A stretch of 64,000 nucleotides of DNA from NCBI GenBank assembly GCA_021741205.1, contig JAIOYI010000003.1:153365-217364 (forward strand). Reading direction: 5' to 3'. The DNA comes from Emcibacter sp. Lineage in GTDB: Bacteria > Pseudomonadota > Alphaproteobacteria > Sphingomonadales > Emcibacteraceae. Below the pieces are notes generated by a model. The model saw only the letters and a list, made by a program, of their open reading frames with translations, did not search any database and was not told the origin of the DNA. Made by a program: the position numbers and the translations under genes. The stretch's first letter is position 1; every line of letters begins with the position of its first letter. This document shows, piece by piece, positions 27,321-36,892 of this stretch.

Positions 27321-28873
27321 ACTTGTTTCCCTTTTTTTATCCAATAGGGTTCACGGAGATCTCTCTTAAGAATTTTTCCCGTCGGAGCCTTCGGCAATGA
27401 TGTGACAAAATCTACAGAACGGGGTTTTTGATAAGATGCCAAATGTTGGCGAGCCGTATCAATGATTTCCTGTTCTGTTGCCGTATAACCGGGCTTCATC
27501 ACCACAATAGCCTTTACAGATTCGCCCCATTCATCGTCTGGCACACCAATAACCGCAACTTCCAAGACGGCTTCATGCTGAGCTATCGCACTTTCCACCT
27601 GAATTGAATATATGTTTTCTCCGCCAGAAATAATCATGTCTTTGGCACGGTCTACGATAAAGATATAGCCTTCTTTATCCCATGTTGCGATATCGCCCGT
27701 TTTCATCCAACCATTGCAAATAGTTTTTGCTGTTAACTCATCATTGCGCCAATAACCAATCATATTAGCTTCAGACCGAACCACAATTTCACCCGGCGTT
27801 ATATTGTCACGCGGCACCAGTTCTCCCTCTGCATTCAAGAGACGTACCTGCGTAACAAATCCCTCCCGCCCGCAAGAGGCGAGCCGTTCCGAATGAATAC
27901 CCTCCACAGCTAATTGATGATCTTCTTGAGACAAGAAAGTCATTGTCATGCCCTCGGTCTGGCCATATCCCTGAATAAGAGTACAGGGAAATTTTTTTAG
28001 TGCGAGCTTAACAATTGCTTCTGGCATAGGCCCCCCACCATATTGGATATTGCGAAGCGAGCTTAAATCATAGGATTCAAAATTTTCGACCGCCATCATC
28101 CAGTTTAACATTGTTGTGATGCCTAGAAATGCAGAAACACGCTCCCTCTGGATAACCTCCAGAGCTAATTTCGCTTCAAAATTAATCAACACAATGGGGC
28201 AACCATGTGCCATATAATTCATCGCCAAGCCAATAGGGATATGAAACATTTGCCCCGTAAGCATATATACATCCGACGGTACAATTCTCTCCGCTACGGT
28301 CTGATTTAACATGCCCATAAAAAAGCTCTTATGAGAATGAAGAGCCCCTTTAGAGATACCTGTGGTACCCCCTGTATATAAAATAAGAAAGTGATCATCT
28401 CCTCCCACATCATCAAAGCCTACAGGCTCATTGGCCAATGATGAGGTTACGAGATTTTCGTATGATCCATCAGACCCCTGTCCCATTTCAAAATAGGTAT
28501 TAATATCCACATATGCTTGTACCGCTTTACATTCTTCCCGAAATTCAACCGCTGTGATCATCACCGATGGGTCGCCATCATTTAATATGGCGGCCAATTC
28601 TTCTCCACTCAGGCGCCAATTAAGAGGTTGAACAATAAGTCCGCATAATGCGCAGGCAAAATATATTTCAAAATATTCAATGCTATTTTTGGAGAGTACA
28701 GCCACCCGTTCCCCCCGCTTCAAACCCAAATTTATTGTTAAACTATTGGCGAGACGGTAAATTCTCTGGTTAAGTTCCTCAAAAGAAACACGACGATCAT
28801 TTGACACATCCACAATGGCTGTACGTGAAGGGTTCACGGCCGAAATTTTAGCGGGAATACGTCCAAGATTCAT
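27317..28873 (-). CDS. AMP-forming acyl-CoA ligase
   Basis: A 518-residue ANL ligase with LYTGGTTGISKG, the YGQTEGM motif, the hinge MKTGDIATWDKEGYIFIVDRAKD and the C-terminal Lys of KAPTGKILKRDL. It resembles the FadD3/FadD17-19 type used for steroid side-chain or ring acids. It heads a tight translationally coupled set with the two hot-dog proteins, thiolase-like protein and DUF35 protein, which together make a plausible activate-hydrate-cleave pathway. Confidence 0.9.
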   Translation of the reverse strand: MNLGRIPAKISAVNPSRTAIVDVSNDRRVSFEELNQRIYRLANSLTINLGLKRGERVAVLSKNSIEYFEIYFACALCGLIVQPLNWRLSGEELAAILNDGDPSVMITAVEFREECKAVQAYVDINTYFEMGQGSDGSYENLVTSSLANEPVGFDDVGGDDHFLILYTGGTTGISKGALHSHKSFFMGMLNQTVAERIVPSDVYMLTGQMFHIPIGLAMNYMAHGCPIVLINFEAKLALEVIQRERVSAFLGITTMLNWMMAVENFESYDLSSLRNIQYGGGPMPEAIVKLALKKFPCTLIQGYGQTEGMTMTFLSQEDHQLAVEGIHSERLASCGREGFVTQVRLLNAEGELVPRDNITPGEIVVRSEANMIGYWRNDELTAKTICNGWMKTGDIATWDKEGYIFIVDRAKDMIISGGENIYSIQVESAIAQHEAVLEVAVIGVPDDEWGESVKAIVVMKPGYTATEQEIIDTARQHLASYQKPRSVDFVTSLPKAPTGKILKRDLREPYWIKKGKQV

Positions 28874-28888
28874 GAAACAACCCTTCTC

Positions 28889-29305
28889 TTAATACGGTAA
28901 ATCAAGATCAAGTTGACGCACCGCAATGCCCCACTTGCCATCTATTTTTTTTAATTGGTCGTGGTAAAATCCTGTTGTTATCAGCCTGACGACCCCATTT
29001 TCAGTACCAAACAAAGTCAGATTAGAGGTAACATGCACATTAGAGCCTGTGACTTCTTCAAATAATATGTTTGAGATTACATGCTTTCGGACGTCTGTCT
29101 GGGCATCAATGGAATCGGCCATCAGTTTCATGATTGTCTCACGGCCCTCAAAAGGACCAACAACGGTACCACCAGCAATATTGACAACCATGCGGGCGTC
29201 TTGTGTAAAACAAGATTTAATCTGTTCAAGGTTTTGCACATCTAATGCATAGGAAGCCCGATTTAAAAGTTCCTGAATTAATAACTTATCTGCGACATCT
29301 AACAT
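28889..29305 (-). CDS. SnoaL/NTF2-like protein
   Basis: A 138-residue NTF2-fold protein (IQELLNRASYALDVQNLEQIKSCFTQDARMVVNIAGG...RKHVISNILFEE). It lies 15 bases upstream of the ligase gene and in the same operon. Comparable proteins occur as ketosteroid isomerases or dioxygenase beta subunits; a Rieske oxygenase alpha subunit lies 0.7 kb upstream, so a beta-like role is possible but the sequence is more like stand-alone SnoaL_4. Confidence 0.78.
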   Translation of the reverse strand: MLDVADKLLIQELLNRASYALDVQNLEQIKSCFTQDARMVVNIAGGTVVGPFEGRETIMKLMADSIDAQTDVRKHVISNILFEEVTGSNVHVTSNLTLFGTENGVVRLITTGFYHDQLKKIDGKWGIAVRQLDLDLPY

Positions 29306-29371
29306 TTTTTATCCAATCTCATTTTATTTTCTTCTCCATACGTCTCGCATTTCAGTGATGCAGATTGTATC

Positions 29372-29818
29372 CTATTCTTTATTTTTGGTCTCGACTAAAT
29401 TCGTGCATAACATACTGAGTACCATATCACCGTTCTCTTCTAAAAGTTCAAATCGAAACGTTGCGACACCCCGCTTGGAATCAGATTTTGACGGCCTCTT
29501 CTCAATACATTGTGCTCTGGCATATACAGGGACATTAGGCAGCAACCCCTTAAAAAAACAAAGGTCTTTCCATCCAACACTGCATATCCATCGTATATCA
29601 TTGCATATTGTGTTATTTAAAGAGCTCCAATGAGCGATCGAATGCGTACCTGAGGCAATGACTCCACCAAACGGCGACGATTTGGCGGCCACGGGGTCGA
29701 TATGAAAATATTGAGGGTCATATTTTGTTGCAAATTCAATTATTTCTTCCTCACTCAAGGGTGCTGATTTTGATTCAACAATACGCCCAATCTCCAAATC
29801 CTCGTAATAACGCACCAT
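29372..29818 (-). CDS. MaoC-like dehydratase
   Basis: About 148 residues, hot-dog fold with the hydratase motif YDPQYFHIDPVAAKSSPFGGVIASGTHS. The ATG at 29818 is used because AGGAAAAG is directly upstream; an in-frame start at 29845 has none. Distinct from the split pair at 26.4-27.3 kb, this one is the homomeric PaaZ/MaoC type. An operator-like CAATCATGATTG lies about 70 bases upstream. Confidence 0.85.
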   Translation of the reverse strand: MVRYYEDLEIGRIVESKSAPLSEEEIIEFATKYDPQYFHIDPVAAKSSPFGGVIASGTHSIAHWSSLNNTICNDIRWICSVGWKDLCFFKGLLPNVPVYARAQCIEKRPSKSDSKRGVATFRFELLEENGDMVLSMLCTNLVETKNKE

Positions 29819-29884
29819 AAAACTTTTCCTAACAAAGGAATTCACATATCTGTCACTCTACCCACTAATAATATATATTGCAAT

Positions 29885-29896
29885 CAATCATGATTG
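29885..29896. promoter_or_regulatory. Operator-like palindrome CAATCATGATTG, site 1
   Basis: A perfect 12-bp palindrome 67 bases upstream of the MaoC gene start. The same sequence recurs upstream of three other transcription units (32003, 32505 with one change, 36787). Confidence 0.65.
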
Positions 29897-29969
29897 TTTT
29901 TTATCGCTTTGCTTAGCATAGGGCTATAGGTTGTATCATTAATTAATATTAAATATATCAGGTTAAAAG

Positions 29970-31340
29970 CTACAGCCCTTTCTTCGCTATATATTTATCA
30001 AGTTCCGCATGAAAATGCCTAAGACGACTTTCCTGTTCACCCCATAAAGGCCCTTTAAAACCTTTCGAGCGAATGCCTTTCTGAACGAATGGTAGCAGTT
30101 CCGCATCCTGATTAAGCACTAAACCCAGATCTGGTGTCTCATCCACGGAAATATGAATAATGTCTGGCCGCACCTGACCTGTAAGATCGATATCTTCCTG
30201 CAAACCCATCCAAGCCGCTGGTTTATATCCTTCGACATCAACGTGACGGAACATCACAATATTATCATAATAGAATTTCTCAGGATCCGTTGGGTGGGGC
30301 AAGAAACGCATAATAAAAATGGCTTCTGGATGACAACCCAACTGTACATTCGGGAAAATGCCAGTCGCAAAACTATCGCTTAATTGCGCATCTGTATAGC
30401 GCTCATAATTCAAATTTAGTTTATCTGACAGGCGACGTTTGCCTTTTTGAACGGCCACACGAGCCTCTTTGGCAGATACGGGAAATTCATCAGGAGCCAA
30501 TCCCGCATCAGACAGCATAACCTCAATTCCTTCATTCATGCTTTCCTGATTGCCTGTACGGCTGCTCGGGATAGCAAAAGGCACAATCATACGGCTCATC
30601 CCATTGGCAAACAGGTCATATTGCGCTTTGTAATCTTCCATAACGGCTTGTGTTTCAGGATGAACCGCATGCAAATGATACAGTTCATAAAACGCATCAA
30701 TTCCTGTTTTCCAATTAGCGGCCCACTCACTCCGGATATGACTAATAACGTTCATTTTATCAATTTCGTAAGATGAAAGCTGAGCCATCAACGGCTTAAG
30801 ATATTCCTCAAGCGGCATGACATGCTCATTCATGGATACAAATACGAGCCCTGCAGCAACGCCCACTCTTAAGGCCGTTAGATCATGGTCGTGGCATAAT
30901 ACTTCTGGACGAAAGGTCTCTTCATCGGTAACATTATCGCACTTGCCATCTAGCCCAAAAGACCAGCTATGAAATGAGCAGGTAAATCGCTTCAGACTAC
31001 CAAATTCCTCAGATACCAGTTGATTACCCCTGTGGGGACAAACATTATAAAAGGCTTTGATATCGCCGTCATTATCACGCGTAATAATAATAGACTCACG
31101 ACCCAATTCAAATAAGAAATAGTCCCCGGGATCGGATATATCTGAAACGGGCCCCGCCAGATTCCATGTTTTAGTCCACATATAATCCCATTCATCCTTC
31201 ATAAAGCCTGAAGAATAATATCGTTTTGGATCAAGTCGATCTGTACCATTGTCAATATAGGGTTGCTTTACATCCACAGCATCTTCTGCTGCATCTTTAT
31301 CTAGAGCATATCCCTTACGAAAATCATATTGACCCCCCAT
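29970..31340 (-). CDS. Rieske non-haem iron oxygenase, alpha subunit
   Basis: A 456-residue ring-hydroxylating oxygenase. The Rieske [2Fe-2S] ligands are Cys101-x-His103 and Cys121-x2-His124; the mononuclear iron histidines are His222 and His227 in YELYHLHAVH, with an acidic ligand expected further on. It hydroxylates or demethylates an aromatic or alicyclic ring using electrons from a ferredoxin such as the one at 32103. A G-rich AGGGGGG ribosome site precedes the ATG, two bases after the carboxymuconolactone gene. No beta subunit is next to it. Confidence 0.92.
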   Translation of the reverse strand: MGGQYDFRKGYALDKDAAEDAVDVKQPYIDNGTDRLDPKRYYSSGFMKDEWDYMWTKTWNLAGPVSDISDPGDYFLFELGRESIIITRDNDGDIKAFYNVCPHRGNQLVSEEFGSLKRFTCSFHSWSFGLDGKCDNVTDEETFRPEVLCHDHDLTALRVGVAAGLVFVSMNEHVMPLEEYLKPLMAQLSSYEIDKMNVISHIRSEWAANWKTGIDAFYELYHLHAVHPETQAVMEDYKAQYDLFANGMSRMIVPFAIPSSRTGNQESMNEGIEVMLSDAGLAPDEFPVSAKEARVAVQKGKRRLSDKLNLNYERYTDAQLSDSFATGIFPNVQLGCHPEAIFIMRFLPHPTDPEKFYYDNIVMFRHVDVEGYKPAAWMGLQEDIDLTGQVRPDIIHISVDETPDLGLVLNQDAELLPFVQKGIRSKGFKGPLWGEQESRLRHFHAELDKYIAKKGL

Positions 31341-31342
31341 TT

Positions 31343-31912
31343 TTACGCCCCCCCTTTTGCAACAAAAGGACAGCTATCCTCTTTCACGACAAGATCAAGC
31401 ACAAAAGATAACTTGGCCATGCCACCAATAACAGCCATACAAGTTCCGAGTTCTAATATTTCGGGATCTGAAAAATGCTTTTTTAGGCGTTTATATAATT
31501 CCGGCGTCAAGGCTCCTCCCAAATTCGTCAGAACCATTTCCTCGGTATAGGCCAATACAGCCTTTTCTGCATCAGAGAATGGCCCATCTTCATATGAGTC
31601 TATAGCATCAATCTGTTCATCAGTGAATCCTGCTTCTTTGCAACCAGGCACATTTTGTCGAATACATGTATTGCAGCCATGACTAAAGGACAATTTCAAT
31701 CTAGCCAGCTCTTTGTACTTCATCTGAACGCGGCCTTCATAAAAAATATTTTTATAAAAGTCCCCCATGACAAAAGTCAAAAGTTCTGGCGCCTGTGCGA
31801 ATACCTCAACAAAGGTAGGTTCGCCCGTACGACCATTTAAAAAATCCCATGATTCACGTAAATTTTCTGGAAGATCGTCTCGTTGCACCCTACTTAAAAG
31901 CGTATTGGTCAT
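31343..31912 (-). CDS. Carboxymuconolactone decarboxylase family / AhpD-like protein
   Basis: A 189-residue helical protein with the AhpD-type Cys80-x2-Cys83 (SHGCNTCIRQN) and Glu68 in KELARLKLS. Such proteins are either alkylhydroperoxidase-like thiol peroxidases or decarboxylases/isomerases in aromatic pathways; presence of CxxC favours the redox type. It is the first gene of the Rieske oxygenase operon and could protect the oxygenase from peroxide made by uncoupling (inference). Confidence 0.85.
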   Translation of the reverse strand: MTNTLLSRVQRDDLPENLRESWDFLNGRTGEPTFVEVFAQAPELLTFVMGDFYKNIFYEGRVQMKYKELARLKLSFSHGCNTCIRQNVPGCKEAGFTDEQIDAIDSYEDGPFSDAEKAVLAYTEEMVLTNLGGALTPELYKRLKKHFSDPEILELGTCMAVIGGMAKLSFVLDLVVKEDSCPFVAKGGA

Positions 31913-31999
31913 TCTCGATGTCCTCTCAATATTAGCGATACTGTCTTATTATTATTTATTTAAGTATTCATAACACAAGCATGACATAACGTAAATAAA

Positions 32000-32017
32000 A
32001 AACAATCATGATTGTTT
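32000..32017. promoter_or_regulatory. Operator-like palindrome AAACAATCATGATTGTTT, site 2
   Basis: A perfect 18-bp palindrome containing the CAATCATGATTG core, 88 bases upstream of the carboxymuconolactone/Rieske operon start. It is the best-formed of the four sites. Confidence 0.72.
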
Positions 32018-32102
32018 CGTATTTGAATATTTGTGCAAATGCATCAATTGATGATTAATTAATTCTTTGAACTGGCACACCCATCATAACTAGGCTACTT
32101 CT

Positions 32103-32432
32103 TCATTCCGAAATGACAAGATTAACCTCAATATTACCGTTAAAGACACGCGTTTCAAAAGTATCTAAGGGTGTTTGGGTAAGCTTGCCTTTGGTCGATC
32201 CATCACGCAGATCAAACCGCGCCGCATGTTTCGGGCAAAATAAAAAGAATCCTTTTTGTATGCCTCCACATAATTTTTCTTTTGCATGCGTACATTGATT
32301 GCGCACTACATAATATTCCCCTGCCACAGAGGCGAGCAACAGATCTAGACCTTCTAGCTTAACTTCAATATGTTGTCCATCAGCCACATCCGTTTCCTTA
32401 GCCATTATATGAAATTTCGTCGACATTATCAT
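32103..32432 (-). CDS. Rieske-type [2Fe-2S] ferredoxin
   Basis: A 109-residue soluble Rieske ferredoxin of the BphA3/NirD type. Ligands are Cys47-x-His49 (QCTHAKEKLCGG) and Cys66-x2-His69 (FCPKHAARFDLRDG). It should carry electrons to the oxygenase at 29970; no reductase gene is in the window. ATGs at 32432 and 32426 are both possible, with AAAGGT just upstream. It has its own promoter region with an operator-like palindrome. Confidence 0.9.
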   Translation of the reverse strand: MIMSTKFHIMAKETDVADGQHIEVKLEGLDLLLASVAGEYYVVRNQCTHAKEKLCGGIQKGFFLFCPKHAARFDLRDGSTKGKLTQTPLDTFETRVFNGNIEVNLVISE

Positions 32433-32498
32433 CTGACCTTTGTTTTTCTACTTTTAGGGCTCCTTATCATATTATAATTTTCAACGCTGACAAGGTCA

Positions 32499-32516
32499 AA
32501 ACAAACATGATTGTTT
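32499..32516. promoter_or_regulatory. Operator-like palindrome, site 3 (one mismatch)
   Basis: AAACAAACATGATTGTTT differs from the perfect site at 32000-32017 by a single base. It lies 67 bases upstream of the ferredoxin start and about 235 bases before the TetR gene, in the divergent region between them. Confidence 0.65.
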
Positions 32517-32751
32517 ATTTTATTGATTGACAATTCATAACTATAAAGTCAGCTTTATAACAGATTAATATTTTGAACTTTGAATTTTTATCTAACTTGA
32601 CCATTTTTTCGTCAAATATTATGCATTGTACTTTTACCGTAAAATATATTAAAGAAAACCGTTAATAAACCTACATTGTATTACGATGGTGAACATTATA
32701 TTCAGAAACTGTCCAGACAAAGGGTTTAATTTATGTTACGGCGGAGCTTAA

Positions 32752-33423
32752 GTGGAAATTAATATGAAGAAAAACCCAATTGAACAAAACATGACAAAAA
32801 TCCAGAAGGCTCCAAGAAAGATAGGGGGCATTCAAGCAAAAAAAAGTGAATCTACGCGTATTCAGGTAATAAATTCTGCCATTCAGTGTCTTCTGAAGTA
32901 TGGCTATTCAAAAACTACGATGTCACGTATTGCCGAGGAAGCCAATATTTCACGTGGAGCGATGATGCATCATTATTCAAATCGCCTAACCGTCATGCAA
33001 AACGTCATCCAGCATCTTCATGAAAAACGTCTCAGGGCATTTCGCCGTGCAGTAACATCCAATTCAAATCAGAAAACAAGTATTCATGCTACGCTCACTG
33101 ATTACTGGAACCAAGTGAACCGCCCATTATTTATTGCCTTCGAAGAATTATCTATGGCCGCAAGAACGGATCCCGATCTTGATTTAATCCTATCTCCTGC
33201 TCGTACGGCATTTAATGAAGAATGGTACAAAATGGCCGTTACCGTATTTCCCGACTGGAAAAGTGGCCGGAAAAATTTTGACCTTGCCCTACGTCTCTGC
33301 CAAAATATGATGGATGGCATGGCAATAAACGTTTTGAACGGTTCTCTGGATCAAAGCATGATTGAAAGCCTCTTGCAACATCTAGAAGGCCAGATACGAA
33401 CGCTAAAAAACGCTAAAAATTAA
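32752..33423 (+). CDS. TetR/AcrR-family transcriptional regulator
   Basis: A 223-residue regulator with a TetR helix-turn-helix (KTTMSRIAEEANISRGAMMHHYSNRLTVM). The GTG at 32752 has GGAG six bases upstream; an ATG at 32764 is the alternative. It is divergent from the Rieske ferredoxin and its neighbourhood contains the CAATCATGATTG sites, so it is one of two likely binders. Its 3' end overlaps the convergent SDR gene by 11 bases. Confidence 0.88.
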   Translation: MEINMKKNPIEQNMTKIQKAPRKIGGIQAKKSESTRIQVINSAIQCLLKYGYSKTTMSRIAEEANISRGAMMHHYSNRLTVMQNVIQHLHEKRLRAFRRAVTSNSNQKTSIHATLTDYWNQVNRPLFIAFEELSMAARTDPDLDLILSPARTAFNEEWYKMAVTVFPDWKSGRKNFDLALRLCQNMMDGMAINVLNGSLDQSMIESLLQHLEGQIRTLKNAKN

Positions 33424-34165
33424 TAATTGCCCCACCATCAACATTCAAACCTGCACCAGATATAAACTCGCCAGCCTCTGAGGCCAGAAAAATTATAGCG
33501 TTCGCAACATCTGAGGCCTCACCCAAACGACCAATCGGAGCCTTTTTTGTCCAATAGGCCCTAAATTCAGGATCCTTGAAAAATTCTTCCGATAGGCCCG
33601 TGATAATAGCTCCAGGCTGAATATAATTTGCCGTAATATTATAACAACCAAGATCAACGGCCATAGACTTTGTCAGGCCCGCAACCGCATGCTTACTTGT
33701 CCCATACGCACACAGGCCCGGTCCAGCCATCTCCGACATAATAGATCCAATATTTATAATCCTGCCCGCTCCGCGCTCTTTCATAAGTGGTACCGCTCGA
33801 CGTGTAATTTTGAACATGGCCGTTACATTCACAGCCATTATCCGGTCCCATGTTTCATCGCTCGTCTCTTCAAAAGTTTGCCCCACGCATATTCCAGCAT
33901 TATTGACCAGAATATCTAGCCCTCCAAACCCTCTGTGAGCACAATCAATAATAACATAAGCCGCATCTTCGGTAGTAATATCTTGTTCCAAGCAAATAAT
34001 ATTATCGTGATTGGCAAATTTTTCCTTAAGTCCAGTCCCTAGTAAGTCCACAGCAACAACCTCTGCCCCCTGAGCCAGAAATTTTTGTACGACAGCAAGC
34101 CCGATACCACTTGCTGCTCCTGTCACCAACGCTATTTTACCTTTAAAACCAGTTGTTAACATCAT
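33413..34165 (-). CDS. SDR family oxidoreductase
   Basis: A 250-residue classical SDR. TGAASGIG is at 15-22, NNAG at 88-91, catalytic Ser141 and Tyr154-x3-Lys158. It is of the broad FabG/cis-diol-dehydrogenase-like type, and could follow the Rieske oxygenase by oxidising the hydroxylated product (inference). It is downstream of the TonB receptor gene, 90 bases after the receptor's stop and its terminator hairpin lies between them, so it may have a separate promoter. Confidence 0.88.
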   Translation of the reverse strand: MMLTTGFKGKIALVTGAASGIGLAVVQKFLAQGAEVVAVDLLGTGLKEKFANHDNIICLEQDITTEDAAYVIIDCAHRGFGGLDILVNNAGICVGQTFEETSDETWDRIMAVNVTAMFKITRRAVPLMKERGAGRIINIGSIMSEMAGPGLCAYGTSKHAVAGLTKSMAVDLGCYNITANYIQPGAIITGLSEEFFKDPEFRAYWTKKAPIGRLGEASDVANAIIFLASEAGEFISGAGLNVDGGAIINF

Positions 34166-34202
34166 ATGATCTCCCTTTATTATTTACACCTATTATGAAA
34201 AC

Positions 34203-34238
34203 AATAAAGGGCAAGCTATATATAGCCTGCCCTTTATT
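34203..34238 (-). terminator. Terminator hairpin after TonB receptor 2
   Basis: AATAAAGGGCA (34203-34213) pairs with its complement at 34228-34238; the loop itself contains GCTATATATAGC, so the whole can fold as one long stem. It begins 18 bases past the receptor stop and is followed on the minus strand by TTGTTTT. Confidence 0.7.
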
Positions 34239-34255
34239 CAAAAAATTATTATACT

Positions 34256-36655
34256 TTATGGATTAATTTTAATACCAAGCTCTATCCCTAGATAACGTGG
34301 TGGAGCATAAGTCGACATAATCCACAGAGTGGCGATTGACTGAGTTCCTGTACGATATCTTTTATCCGTCAGATTTTTACCAATCAAGCGGGCAAAAAAG
34401 CGATCATTCGCATCGTCATAGGTAATACTGGCATCTAGCACTGTTTTTGCATTCAGGGTGGCATCATATTCTGGTGACACATCCGAATAACTGGCAACGG
34501 TAGAATCTTCATAAGCGAGACGAGCATTCAGCGTTATGGAGCCACTATCTAGCTGAGCTAAATAATTGACATCACCTGCTAATTTCCATTTTGGCGCACG
34601 AGTAACAGGCTGACCACTCAGATCAATATCAATAATACCATCATAATTGGTATCTGCTTCAAAAGATTCATACTTAGCATCCATATAGGATCCCGCTGCC
34701 CTTACAGTGAGCTCATCAGTTAGCCGAAAAGAAGTCTCAAATTCTACGCCTTTGACTACCATCTTTGCCGCATTGAAAAATAAGGTTTCCTGCCCACCTG
34801 ATGGGAAGCTGACATTAAAAGTTCTCTGGGCATCATTATAGGTCACATGATAAGCCGTTAAAGACAAATTCCCCCTCTTTTCCATAAAGGATGTTTTTAT
34901 GCCAACCTCGAAACTATCCGCTGTTTCTGGTTCTGTTGGCTGGGCTGCCAAGTCAGTGATCGGATTTAATTGCGTTCCTAGCTGGTCATTATAACCACCG
35001 CTTTTAAATCCACGTGTATAACCACCATAAGCCATGGTATCATCGTTAATATCATAAGCAACATTCAGACGGTATGTGGGTTTATTCCAAGTTTTGCTGT
35101 TGGTAACAACTCCCGTTGGAAATCTTGTAAAATCGGACGCATCCAATAATTCATTCAATGCGAATGGATCTGGGGCACCATCCAATTCTGCGAAGGATAC
35201 GCGGGGGCGACCCTTCCATGTTTTCTTTTCGCTCGTATAACGAACACCTGCTGTAATATGCAAATCTTCACTTACGTCATAAGTACCATCAACAAATCCT
35301 GCAATTGCACTAGCATCCTGTGTGTTACAAAGAATCAGGGGATTATTGTTGAAGTAGCCTGGCGGTGTTCCTAACCCAAAGAAATCAAGAAACCCTACAA
35401 CCTGCGTTACACAGAATTGAACATCATTCTTTTGATAGAACGCACCTCCAACCCAATTGAATGGACCATCTCCGTTAGAAGCAATCCGCATTTCATGTTG
35501 GAATGTCTGACGGTTATCATCACGTGATGCATCAAACAAAGAGATTGGCCCTACAGTTCCTGAATAGCTATTTACCAAACGGGATTTCTGATCTCGATAA
35601 CCCGTGACAGAATATAAAGTGAGTTCATCATTGATGCTCACTTCCAAGTTAAGATAATAGCCATTCACATCAACCCTGTGGCCATCTTTAATATTAAAAG
35701 GCAAGTCATCACGTTCGTTATAGCCGCCACGATCTAAGGGATCACTTTGACTACCAGCGCCATAACCCCAAAAATCAAAAACATAGCCAGGAACAGTGTC
35801 ATTAATTACCACAGGTGATTCCCCACGATCTCTAATGCCCTCATACTGAAACAATGCTGTTACATCATCAGAAGCCTGCCACAGTAACTTAGCACGACCC
35901 GAGAAAACATCATCCCCACCTATACGACGCCCATCACCCGTTGTGGATGAACCATCGACAGCATTTTGATAACTGTATCCATTCTTCACATAACCATCTG
36001 ACTTCAAATACATACCAGCAAAGCGGAAGGCAAGTTTATCATCGACTAAAGGCAAATTGACAGCAGCGGTGCCTTTATATGTTCCAAAGCTGCCTCCTTC
36101 AAATCTCAGATCAGCACCAGTTTCATTCAATACTGGACGCTTGGTGCGTACATTGATCACACCACCTGTTGTGTTTTTACCGAACAAAGTACCCTGTGGT
36201 CCGCGCAAGACTTCAATCTGCTCAATATCAAAAACTTCAAGATTAGACGTTTGAGCATGGGGGATCACAAAATCATCAAGCGTTACACCTACAGGAGATT
36301 CTTTGTAAAGAATAATAGTATCTTCTGAGACACCCCGCATAGCAAATGAAGCGGATCTAAAAGCAGAAGTATTTCCTGCTGACAAGCTTGGTACCATTGC
36401 CGTGAGATCGTTCAAATCACGTGGGTTATATTTTTCAATAATCCCCGTATCCATTGCCGTAACCGCAACAGGTGTTTTCAACAATGTCGTCTCACCTCTT
36501 CGTGTTGCTGTGATTTTAATTTCTTCAATGGCAATAGACTTGTCTGCGGCTGTTTTGTCTTCCGCGAACGCAATAGATAAATTTCCACAAATAGCAGAAA
36601 CCATAATCATTGCACCCATAGAAGTAGAATTCAAAAATTTTGTTCTTACTGGCAT
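34256..36655 (-). CDS. TonB-dependent outer-membrane receptor 2
   Basis: A 799-residue receptor. A signal peptide (about 1-31), the EEIKITATRRGE TonB-box-like region, a plug with LRGPQGTLFGKNTTGG and a barrel ending in the expected hydrophobic strand are visible. The promoter region carries the CAATCATGATTG palindrome at 36787, linking it to the Rieske oxygenase genes, so its cargo is probably the oxygenase substrate (inference). Confidence 0.92.
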   Translation of the reverse strand: MPVRTKFLNSTSMGAMIMVSAICGNLSIAFAEDKTAADKSIAIEEIKITATRRGETTLLKTPVAVTAMDTGIIEKYNPRDLNDLTAMVPSLSAGNTSAFRSASFAMRGVSEDTIILYKESPVGVTLDDFVIPHAQTSNLEVFDIEQIEVLRGPQGTLFGKNTTGGVINVRTKRPVLNETGADLRFEGGSFGTYKGTAAVNLPLVDDKLAFRFAGMYLKSDGYVKNGYSYQNAVDGSSTTGDGRRIGGDDVFSGRAKLLWQASDDVTALFQYEGIRDRGESPVVINDTVPGYVFDFWGYGAGSQSDPLDRGGYNERDDLPFNIKDGHRVDVNGYYLNLEVSINDELTLYSVTGYRDQKSRLVNSYSGTVGPISLFDASRDDNRQTFQHEMRIASNGDGPFNWVGGAFYQKNDVQFCVTQVVGFLDFFGLGTPPGYFNNNPLILCNTQDASAIAGFVDGTYDVSEDLHITAGVRYTSEKKTWKGRPRVSFAELDGAPDPFALNELLDASDFTRFPTGVVTNSKTWNKPTYRLNVAYDINDDTMAYGGYTRGFKSGGYNDQLGTQLNPITDLAAQPTEPETADSFEVGIKTSFMEKRGNLSLTAYHVTYNDAQRTFNVSFPSGGQETLFFNAAKMVVKGVEFETSFRLTDELTVRAAGSYMDAKYESFEADTNYDGIIDIDLSGQPVTRAPKWKLAGDVNYLAQLDSGSITLNARLAYEDSTVASYSDVSPEYDATLNAKTVLDASITYDDANDRFFARLIGKNLTDKRYRTGTQSIATLWIMSTYAPPRYLGIELGIKINP

Positions 36656-36786
36656 GATGCTTTAACTCCCTTTTATATTCTCTAATTTCGTGATGACCAA
36701 TACTGAAACTTAACATCCGTAATATTATATTGAACTGATTAAATCAGATCAGTCCAATATAATATTACAGGATAAAATAAAAAACG

Positions 36787-36798
36787 CAATCATGATTG
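36787..36798. promoter_or_regulatory. Operator-like palindrome CAATCATGATTG, site 4
   Basis: Perfect 12-bp core in the region between TonB receptor 2 (start 36655) and the TetR gene at 37134, about 130 bases before the receptor start. The flanking bases are CG...TT rather than AA...TT. Confidence 0.65.
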
Positions 36799-36892
36799 TT
36801 TATTTTATTTTTTGGCCGAGTCCGACGCCTAAACTTCGCCATCTTTTCTCGTTCAATTTCCTAACTTGGAAACTGGACCTGAAAACGGGGAA

